The translations under genes and the position numbers were made by a program. A DNA stretch of 64,000 bases from positions 1 through 64,000 of the forward strand of contig CAKVLD010000007.1 of the NCBI GenBank assembly GCA_934755305.1, written 5' to 3'. The notes beneath the pieces are model-generated. The model was not told the DNA's origin and made no database searches. It saw nothing but the letters and a program-made list of their open reading frames with translations. The stretch comes from an uncultured Clostridium sp. GTDB lineage: Bacteria; Bacillota; Clostridia; Clostridiales; Clostridiaceae. This document shows, one piece after another, positions 17,275 to 25,037 of this stretch (the first letter of the stretch is position 1; each line of letters begins with the position of its first letter).

Positions 17275-17511
17275 GCATAAAAAAAACAACGACCCCCTAA
17301 TTTTATGTTAAAATTGAATCGCTAAAACCAAAATCCAACATGAAAGGTTGTCGTTATTATGGATTCAATTACAACTTATTTACTTGCATATAATTAATAT
17401 TTAATTAATATAATTTTTCAATTGCTTTTATTTATCTCAAAATATATTCCACTTCAACAATTGGTTTTTGCTGACTTAAATAGCCTGAAATATCAGAAGT
17501 CTAAAAAGTAA
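17275..17511 (+). pseudogene. Insertion-sequence remnant: 5' end of a transposase gene
   Basis: An ATG at 17359 after a CATGAAAGGTTG leader opens a frame that reads MDSITTYLLAYN, an in-frame TAA, and then YLINIIFQLLLFISKYIPLQ to a stop at 17511. The way the frame stays open past the internal stop, the GTCGTTATT before the ATG and the inverted AACAACGACC at about 17286 suggest the left end of an insertion sequence cut off after about 50 codons. I cannot name the IS family. The remaining gap to 17619 holds nothing I recognise. This is the only break in the otherwise tightly packed cluster. Confidence 0.6.
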
Positions 17512-17619
17512 ATATTTGTTTTCTAGCCTCCACTCCGAAGGCCTATTTATTGTGTCTAAAATTAAATTAACTTTGATATTTTATTATCTATGTTAATAAA
17601 ATAAAGTATTATTTACTCC

Positions 17620-19755
17620 TTATTTTTTCATAGCAAACTTTACACTATCTTCTTTTGGCCTATTAAAATCAAATACATCTTTATATTTACCTATTATCCC
17701 CATTACATTTACAAACGCAAAATTATAATTTATATTATAATCTTTAGCAAACATTTCAGAAATTTGTTGAATACTTTTGTTTCCCTGGTTAATATATTTT
17801 TTAATAACGTCAAATTTACTATCTAATATTACAAAAATATTTTTCTTCATATTAAATATATATCTAATCTTTTCACTTGATTTATTTATGTCATCTACTA
17901 ATTTAAATGGAGTTTGTCCACTTCTTGAATAAATAAATTTTTTACGTAAATCTAACAAATCATAGTTTAATTCAACTATTTTTGTATTACTTAAAACAGG
18001 AATTAAATCTTTACTCATCTCCTCTTTAACATTTGCTTTCGTAACTAAATTATCTGAATTACTAATTCCATAATGCTTTACATAATAGATAATTGGCAGA
18101 TAACTTATAAAAAAGCTTGGATAACACTTCATTGTTTTTGAATATAAATCAAATATTCCCTCTTCTCTGTTTTTCCAATCTTCTCCCTTTTGAGAATTAT
18201 AATCTTGATAACTAACTGAGAATACATTTTCTTTTAATGATAATTTATAATCCTTTTGCTCATCCCAAAGAACTGTATTTCTTGTGAAATTATAAGTAAA
18301 AGCAATTATAGCATTTATAATATCTTTATTTTCAATAATAAAATCATTAGTCTTTTTATATGTATTATAACTTTCACCTGGAAGGCCATATAATAAACAA
18401 GCACTATTAACAATTCCTGCATCAGAAGTATTTTTCAAGCACACTTTAGCTTTATCTAAAGTAATTCCTGTATTCATTTCTTTATGTGTTTCTTCTCTTG
18501 AAGACTCTAATTCAAATTCTAGCATTCTACATCCTGATTTAAATATCTTTTCTGAATTAAGCTTAGAAAATACTTCTGATATTCTTGTTACTCCAGTCCA
18601 ATATATTTCTATACCTCTATCTATTATTTCATCAGCTAACTCAACCATATAATCAGGTCTAACTATTACATCAAAGAATAAAAATATCTTTGTTCCATAT
18701 TTCTCTTTAATTTTTGCTATATCTTCTGCAACTAACTTAGCATTTCTATAGTCATATTTTTTTACACCTTTTCCAAAAGAACAGAATTTGCATTTATTCC
18801 AGTAACATCCTCTAGATGTACTTATTGGAATCGCTGTTTCTGGGACAAAATATTTTTCAAAATAAAGATCATCAAAATCTGGTACTGGAAGCTGATCCAA
18901 TAAAACCGGCTCACCTATTTTATTGAATTTTACTTTTCCATCTTTTATATAAACTAAATTATCTACATTTTCTAAATCCCCTTTACCACTTATTAAAAAA
19001 TCAACTAACTTTAATAAAGGCATTTCTTCTTCAAATAACACTAAACTATCTAAAAAATTAAATATACTATCCTTAGTTTTAAACATATCCCTCAACATAG
19101 TTATATAATACCCTGAAATATTTACATGTATATTAAACTTTTTTAAATAGTAAGCTATTAAAATAGATGGTACTAACTGTCCTTCTGCAACAATTGTAAC
19201 ATTTACAAGTTTTGGTGATTTATCTAATATTTCTTTTAATAATACATTTTTTATGTAATCATGATATGGAGTGTTTTCCTTTAAAACACTTCTTATTTTT
19301 TCATCAGATTCCAAACTAAAATTCTTTTTACTTAATGCAGATAAAGAACCTATTGCTCTCATCAAACTATTCATTACTTTTTTATTTTCAGAATATTTGT
19401 TAAAACTATAGAACTGTGTTTTATCTTTTAATCCATTTTTTGCTTCTTCTATTATTTTTATTAATTTCTCTTTATCAGATGTAGCTATCCAACATAAATC
19501 CTTATAGACAAACTGTTCATGAGCTCCTAATTTTTCACTTTCATTTAACTTATCAAACTCATTTTTACAAAGATCATATAGTTTACTAAATCCTTTTTTA
19601 TCTGACATATAATCATAAAATTCAATATTTGAATCTATTTGATAAACAGAAATGCCCTTAGATTGAAGATACGCTTTTAAGGGTGGTAAGTTTACACATG
19701 GTTCATTAACTTCTCTATAATCTGGTGGAAATACTAGAACTACATCACACATCAT
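17620..19755 (-). CDS. B12-type radical SAM protein, paralog 3 of 3
   Basis: A 711-residue cytoplasmic enzyme. Residues 1-300 resemble the cobalamin-binding-like N-terminal half of large radical SAM proteins (start VVLVFPPDYREVNEP) and end in the linker PVPDFDDLYFEKYFVP. The radical SAM core follows with CYWNKCKFC (317, 322, 325), a CX4CX2C spacing where CX3CX2C is standard, and later WTGVTRISEV and the LLYGLPGES strand. The last ~70 residues (YIFNMKKNIFVILDSKFDV, then SIQQISEMFAKDYNI) faintly resemble a PqqD-like leader-binding domain. No DxHxxG cobalamin motif is seen. The start codon overlaps the previous gene (ATGATG), so translation is coupled. Related B12 radical SAM enzymes methylate unactivated carbons of peptides. 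Confidence 0.82.
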   Translation of the reverse strand: MMCDVVLVFPPDYREVNEPCVNLPPLKAYLQSKGISVYQIDSNIEFYDYMSDKKGFSKLYDLCKNEFDKLNESEKLGAHEQFVYKDLCWIATSDKEKLIKIIEEAKNGLKDKTQFYSFNKYSENKKVMNSLMRAIGSLSALSKKNFSLESDEKIRSVLKENTPYHDYIKNVLLKEILDKSPKLVNVTIVAEGQLVPSILIAYYLKKFNIHVNISGYYITMLRDMFKTKDSIFNFLDSLVLFEEEMPLLKLVDFLISGKGDLENVDNLVYIKDGKVKFNKIGEPVLLDQLPVPDFDDLYFEKYFVPETAIPISTSRGCYWNKCKFCSFGKGVKKYDYRNAKLVAEDIAKIKEKYGTKIFLFFDVIVRPDYMVELADEIIDRGIEIYWTGVTRISEVFSKLNSEKIFKSGCRMLEFELESSREETHKEMNTGITLDKAKVCLKNTSDAGIVNSACLLYGLPGESYNTYKKTNDFIIENKDIINAIIAFTYNFTRNTVLWDEQKDYKLSLKENVFSVSYQDYNSQKGEDWKNREEGIFDLYSKTMKCYPSFFISYLPIIYYVKHYGISNSDNLVTKANVKEEMSKDLIPVLSNTKIVELNYDLLDLRKKFIYSRSGQTPFKLVDDINKSSEKIRYIFNMKKNIFVILDSKFDVIKKYINQGNKSIQQISEMFAKDYNINYNFAFVNVMGIIGKYKDVFDFNRPKEDSVKFAMKK

Positions 19756-21875
19756 ACATTCTCCTTTTTAAATATATTCTTATATAAAATTTTTACTAAT
19801 GTCACATTAGCTTCTACTTTACTTATATCCACATTTAATTTTTCAGCTATTCCTTTTACATCTACTCCATTTACTAATTCCTTTAAAATATTATAATGAA
19901 ATTCAGATATTTCTCTCCATAAATTATTTACAATGTCTATAATATAGAAGCTTTTTTTCTTCTTTATAGGTTCAACTTCTTTTAATGGTAAATTTCCACT
20001 AAAGTTATACTTCAATTTACTTTTAATCAAGTTCATATCAAAAGCTGATTCAAACAATGTAAATCTTTTGTTTAATTTATATGTAGTTATTTTTTTCTCT
20101 TCTTTATCTGCACTACTCATATATTTATACATTTTCTCTTGAAGAACAGATGCATCTGTAGTTTTGAAAAAGTCCTCATATAAAAGTTTTGGAAGAAAAC
20201 TCATTGAAAACATTTGAGAATTTTCATTTATTAATTTAAGTAGTTCCCCATATCTAGTCTCTCTTGTTTTCCAGTTAGGAGTTACATCTATATAATTAGG
20301 GTAATCAATATTAACATATTCCAACTTCTCTTCATCATAAACCTTTTTAATTCCATAGGATTTTCTATTTAAATCTATAATAGATCCTTTAGTCAAACTA
20401 TATGGAAGTGGTAATATACTATCTATCAATTTATTATTTTCTCTTAAAAAATTAATTGTTTCTTTCCAGTTTTCATCTGTCTCCCCTATAAACCCTATAA
20501 CTAAGCTTACATTAACAGCAATTTTAGCATTTTTAATATTTTTTAGAATCTTTACAATAAGACTAGTATTAGTACCAGTATCCATGCTTTTTAATTCACT
20601 GTCAGAACCTGATTCTAGTCCAAAACCTAAATAACAACATCCTGCTTCTTTATAACATCTAGCAACATCTGGATTTAATAAATATTCTTCAAATCTTACT
20701 TGAGCTGTCCAATTTACTTTTATATTTCTTCTAATTAACTCCTTAGACATTTCAAGAAGTCTACTTGCCTTTATCTCTTCATCTCCAAAAGATATTATCT
20801 TTGCATCAAATTTTTCACATAAGTTTTCAATATCATCTACAACATCTTTTATCTGTTTTTCACCATATTCAAGACATTTCAAATAAATATTGCAGAACTT
20901 ACATTTCCTCCAGTAACATCCATAACTACTCATTACCGTAAATTCAATTTTAGGAGCAAAATAAAGATCTAATGGCATATCACTATAATCTGGCATCTTC
21001 CAATTTTCAATACAACTCATTGGAATAACTTTATTTACTTGAACTTCTCCATTATTAAAATAAGCTAAATTACATATATCTTTAACCTTATCATCCTCAA
21101 TATTCTCTATAACTTTATTAATAATTTCTTCTCTATCATTTAAAATTATGCTGTCAACATATTTAAATAAATAATTCATTTTAGACAAATCTTGTTTAAG
21201 CCTTGGACATACATCTCCACTAAAAGTAATAAACACCTTATGGCCATAAATATCCTTTATTTTCTTTGCTAGATATAATCCTGGTAATAACTGTTTTGTG
21301 AAATCTATAGTTATATCTATATACTTAGTATCTTTTTCAATTATTCTAGGTATTAACTTTTCTTCATAATAACTTTTATAAGGATTATATTTTCTTTCTT
21401 CTACTATATCTAGCAATTCATTTTTATCATTATAAGGCGCTAAATCAAATTTATCCTCATTACTATACATTAATACATCAATAACCTTAAATAAGCCTGA
21501 GAAAAATCTTTCTGCTGATGAATATTCTTCAAAGTTATAATACCTTTCCGATTTAAGTATATTTTTTAACTCGTCTGCAACCATATATATATCATCAACA
21601 CTAGATGCATTCATCCAACTGATAATATGATACTTAAGCATATCATTTCCTTTTATCTCATCTTGGCTTAGGATATATTTATAACATAGATCTACTTCAT
21701 TTTTTAGTTCTCTTAAACCTTCCTTTGATATTAAATAATTATAAAATTCAATATTAGCATCAACTCCAAGTACATCCTTTCCTACCCCTTTTAAATATCC
21801 TAATAATAAAGGTAAGGAACCATATGGCTTATGAACTTCTATAAAAGAAGGTGGAAATATACATATAGTTTCCAT
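19752..21875 (-). CDS. B12-type radical SAM protein, paralog 2 of 3
   Basis: A 707-residue paralog of its neighbours with the same layout: N-terminal half starting ICIFPPSFIEVHKPYG, the linker MPDYSDMPLDLYFAP, then the cluster motif CYWRKCKFC at 320, 325 and 328 (CX4CX2C), IISFGDEEI and WTAQVRFEE in the barrel, and GFGLESGSD near the end of the core. The C-terminal segment (KSFYIIDIVNNLWREISEFH, then VDVKGIAEKLNVDISKVEA) has the strand-strand-helix order of PqqD-type RiPP recognition elements, the clearest of the three. It has a GGGGTG site and starts 20 nt after the stop of paralog 1. The substrate is unknown; the peptide at 29101 is the best candidate. Confidence 0.82.
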   Translation of the reverse strand: METICIFPPSFIEVHKPYGSLPLLLGYLKGVGKDVLGVDANIEFYNYLISKEGLRELKNEVDLCYKYILSQDEIKGNDMLKYHIISWMNASSVDDIYMVADELKNILKSERYYNFEEYSSAERFFSGLFKVIDVLMYSNEDKFDLAPYNDKNELLDIVEERKYNPYKSYYEEKLIPRIIEKDTKYIDITIDFTKQLLPGLYLAKKIKDIYGHKVFITFSGDVCPRLKQDLSKMNYLFKYVDSIILNDREEIINKVIENIEDDKVKDICNLAYFNNGEVQVNKVIPMSCIENWKMPDYSDMPLDLYFAPKIEFTVMSSYGCYWRKCKFCNIYLKCLEYGEKQIKDVVDDIENLCEKFDAKIISFGDEEIKASRLLEMSKELIRRNIKVNWTAQVRFEEYLLNPDVARCYKEAGCCYLGFGLESGSDSELKSMDTGTNTSLIVKILKNIKNAKIAVNVSLVIGFIGETDENWKETINFLRENNKLIDSILPLPYSLTKGSIIDLNRKSYGIKKVYDEEKLEYVNIDYPNYIDVTPNWKTRETRYGELLKLINENSQMFSMSFLPKLLYEDFFKTTDASVLQEKMYKYMSSADKEEKKITTYKLNKRFTLFESAFDMNLIKSKLKYNFSGNLPLKEVEPIKKKKSFYIIDIVNNLWREISEFHYNILKELVNGVDVKGIAEKLNVDISKVEANVTLVKILYKNIFKKENV

Positions 21876-21895
21876 TTATAATCACCCCACATTAA

Positions 21896-24007
21896 CTAAA
21901 CTTCAAATAAAAATCTATAAATATATAAATATATTTTTACAATTCTTTCTGCTTCTGAATAATCTATATTTTTTCTTTCAGCAAAAAATTTGTTCAATTT
22001 TTCAATATTATTACTACCATTAGCTAATTTTAAAAGCCAAATTACTTCTTCCGGTACGTCAAAAATATTATTTTCTATTGTATCTAATACAACTTTTTTC
22101 TTATCTCTTTTTATAGTATTTATCTCACTTAATCCTAAATTTCCAGACAAAGTATATTTACATCTTTTCTTTATATTAATTAAATCAAATGAAGAATTAA
22201 TAATTATTACCTCTTTCCTCTTCTTTGGAAATTGAGTACAAGTTCTAATTAAACTATTTACTCCAGGTTTAAATTCTGAATTTACTGCTTCGCTTTTTTC
22301 ATATAGTAAATTAACGTCTGTAGTTTCATAATGAGTACTATATTCTAATATAGGATAATAGTTAATAGGAAAATCTTCTCTATACTTTCCTATGTTCTCA
22401 ATAAGTTCTTTTATTTTATCTTCTTTTTCTTTCCAATTTAATCCATTTGATACTTCATAATCATTTATTGAAATTTGAAGATTATTATATTCGTTATAAT
22501 CTATCTTTATTCCATAATCTTCTGAGTTCTTTTCAATATTTGATTGTCGTGTAATAAGGAAAGGAAATATCGTTACTTTATCAATATATTTTCTATTTTT
22601 AACAATAAAATCCATTGTTTTCTGTACATTTGTATCTTCAGGATAACCAACAATTATATTGACTGTCTTTATTAATCCACTTTCATAAGCATCCTGTAAA
22701 TTTTGCTCTGCTAACTTTACTGTTATTCCTTTTTTCATCTTTATTAAAATATCAGAATCAGCAGTCTCCAAACCAAATTCTAAGTTTACACAACCTGCTT
22801 TAACTATATTATTAAAAATATTACAATTTAATTCTTCACTAAATCTAGTTTGAGCAGTCCACTTTATATCTAAATTTTCTTCTATAATTTTTTTAGATAA
22901 CTTATCTAATAATTCAGCTGATAATGCTTCATCAGAAAAATAAAATGCTGAAACATCATATTTCTTCTTTAATATTTTAATATTATCTATTATCTTATCT
23001 AACTTTCTTTCTTCATAACATCTTGAATATTTATGTATATTACAGAACTCGCATTTTGCCCATATACATCCCCTTGTAGCATATATAGGTATAACTTTTA
23101 TTGGATTTAAATATTTTTCAAATTTGATATCATCAAAATCTAAGTTCCCATATTCATTTCCTTCATAATATTTTTGAGGATTTTCAACTATTTTTTCATT
23201 TTTTAAATACATAACATTAGGTACTTCCTCAACAGATTCCTTTGTTACTAAGCTTAAAGTAGAACGTTCTACTCCTTCATATATTAAATAATCTATCCAT
23301 TTAAACAAATCAAATTTATCTTTTAATTGATCCTTTAAAATATTTATTGGATATCCTGCCATAATAACTTTCTTATTTTTATAATTTTCTTTAATTAAGC
23401 TGCCTAAAATACATGCATCTAATAATTGTGTATTTGATGATATTGCAATTACAATATCTCCTTCTTTATTGATTTTTGGAATTCTTTTTATATATTTTTT
23501 AATGAAATCTTTGTGAAATGAATCCTTTTGGACTACCCTCCTTATCTCTGTAAAGGAAGTAAATGGATCTATTGTTGTGGAAATGTCTAAATTAATTAAG
23601 AGTGCATTAGCTGAATTTATTAATCTATTTAAAAATGTATTTGCCTTATTTAATTTTTTAAATGTAAAAAAGTCATTACTCTTAAAAATATTTAAAACTT
23701 TTTTTATTTGAGAAACTAAGACATCTTCTGGTATATACACTAACCACTCAATAGTATTTAAAACCTTTTGACTAATACTATCAAGTGACTCTTTTGCATT
23801 AATTTTTTTATTTAATTTTACACATTCACTTTTTAAGTGTAAAACTCCTTCTTCTGTTAAAATATAATTAACCCATTCAATATTTAAATCATATTGAACA
23901 GCTTCAACATTATTTTCTTTTAAAAAACCGAGAATTTTACTTGGTACTATATCAGGTCTAGTAAATTCTCGATAGTTAGGTGGAAAAATAATAGTAACAT
24001 CTTTCAT
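21896..24007 (-). CDS. B12-type radical SAM protein, paralog 1 of 3
   Basis: A 703-residue member of the tandem set. It starts VTIIFPPNYREFTRPD, has the linker LDFDDIKFEKYLNP, and the cluster motif CIWAKCEFC at 314, 319 and 322, again CX4CX2C, with a further cysteine in HKYSRC. The core continues with FYFSDEALSAELL, KWTAQTRFSE, EFGLETADSD and VGYPEDTN. A C-terminal PqqD-like segment is possible (KVVLDTIENNIFDVPEEVI, then NNIEKLNKFFAERKN). It follows the PIG-L gene by 2 nt and has an AAGGAGG site. Three diverged copies in a row suggest three separate modifications or three target positions, rather than recent duplication. Confidence 0.82.
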   Translation of the reverse strand: MKDVTIIFPPNYREFTRPDIVPSKILGFLKENNVEAVQYDLNIEWVNYILTEEGVLHLKSECVKLNKKINAKESLDSISQKVLNTIEWLVYIPEDVLVSQIKKVLNIFKSNDFFTFKKLNKANTFLNRLINSANALLINLDISTTIDPFTSFTEIRRVVQKDSFHKDFIKKYIKRIPKINKEGDIVIAISSNTQLLDACILGSLIKENYKNKKVIMAGYPINILKDQLKDKFDLFKWIDYLIYEGVERSTLSLVTKESVEEVPNVMYLKNEKIVENPQKYYEGNEYGNLDFDDIKFEKYLNPIKVIPIYATRGCIWAKCEFCNIHKYSRCYEERKLDKIIDNIKILKKKYDVSAFYFSDEALSAELLDKLSKKIIEENLDIKWTAQTRFSEELNCNIFNNIVKAGCVNLEFGLETADSDILIKMKKGITVKLAEQNLQDAYESGLIKTVNIIVGYPEDTNVQKTMDFIVKNRKYIDKVTIFPFLITRQSNIEKNSEDYGIKIDYNEYNNLQISINDYEVSNGLNWKEKEDKIKELIENIGKYREDFPINYYPILEYSTHYETTDVNLLYEKSEAVNSEFKPGVNSLIRTCTQFPKKRKEVIIINSSFDLINIKKRCKYTLSGNLGLSEINTIKRDKKKVVLDTIENNIFDVPEEVIWLLKLANGSNNIEKLNKFFAERKNIDYSEAERIVKIYLYIYRFLFEV

Positions 24008-24009
24008 AT

Positions 24010-25026
24010 CTAATCCTCCTTATAAAACACCTCATTTACTTTAGCAAATCCACTTAAAAATCCATATTCATCAACTTCACATTGAGTTTTATAGTTTCTT
24101 ATTAATTTTAATTTTTCTCTAGATGTCATCCTAACCTCTTCTAAAAAAACATGTTCTTTACTCCTATTATCTTCAATAATATCCATATATGCCTCTAAAT
24201 TAATACGATTATTTATTAAATTTTTATAAATAGGTTTAGGCCAGATTTTATGATTTTCATTACCATGTATCATATACATGTATATATGTATATTCATTCC
24301 ATCACTTATACTTTTGAAGATTTTCGCAAAGCTACTATGATCCATATCTACATCTTGTACATGTGGTATTATTACTGTACCACCCTCATAATCTCTTAAT
24401 AACGTAATAATCTCAGCTTTTAATGCATCTTTTTTAGAATTGCTAAGATTAGATATTGTTCCATCACCATATCCTAAGGTTATAATTTCATCCTTTTTTA
24501 CACCTAAATTCTCTAAAGCAGAATAAGATTCACGTATTCTTCTCTCCCCATAATCATGTAAAAACTCATTATTTATACTAATTATTTTATCATAAACTAT
24601 CTCGTTTTCTGCTTTTACCATAATCTTAGGACTAAAATTTATAATACTAGCATCTAGCAATAACCATCCTAATTCATTTGTTCTTTTTAAACACTTATTT
24701 TTTTCATTAGTAATTTCCACTTCTATATCCTTTAATGGATTTTTATCTTTATCAAATAAATAAATAAATATTTTTTTCTTTAAAGTATTTTCAACCTTTA
24801 AAATTAAACTGCTGCATCCTATATATAGGTTTTCTACTTTTTCTAAATTATCATATGCCCTTACTGCTAGGGCTCCTAGAAAATCTTTTTCTCCATTAGT
24901 TAAGAAAACTATATTTTTCTTAATCTTTTTATCAGAAGCCCATTTAATTATTGATGAACATCCTAAAACTTCATCATCAGGATGTGGAGAAAAAATTAAT
25001 ACTTTATTACTATCTAAAATATTCAT
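24010..25026 (-). CDS. PIG-L/LmbE family deacetylase with an inserted beta-rich domain
   Basis: A 338-residue protein. The zinc-binding PHPDDE is at residues 14-19 (FSPHPDDEVLGCSS), followed by VFLTNGEKD, and the C-terminal zinc region VQDVDMDHSSF lies near 230. These residues define PIG-L de-N-acetylases, which remove acetyl groups from N-acetyl sugars (GlcNAc-PI, mycothiol and bacillithiol precursors, teicoplanin-type compounds). Unlike typical members of 220-250 residues, it carries about 80 extra residues at 68-150 (FIYLFDKDKNPLKDIEVEIT and on) that read as a small beta-sandwich. It sits between a glycosyltransferase fusion and the radical SAM trio, so a deacetylated amino sugar on the product is a reasonable guess. 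Confidence 0.85.
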   Translation of the reverse strand: MNILDSNKVLIFSPHPDDEVLGCSSIIKWASDKKIKKNIVFLTNGEKDFLGALAVRAYDNLEKVENLYIGCSSLILKVENTLKKKIFIYLFDKDKNPLKDIEVEITNEKNKCLKRTNELGWLLLDASIINFSPKIMVKAENEIVYDKIISINNEFLHDYGERRIRESYSALENLGVKKDEIITLGYGDGTISNLSNSKKDALKAEIITLLRDYEGGTVIIPHVQDVDMDHSSFAKIFKSISDGMNIHIYMYMIHGNENHKIWPKPIYKNLINNRINLEAYMDIIEDNRSKEHVFLEEVRMTSREKLKLIRNYKTQCEVDEYGFLSGFAKVNEVFYKED

Positions 25027-25037
25027 AATAAATCTCC

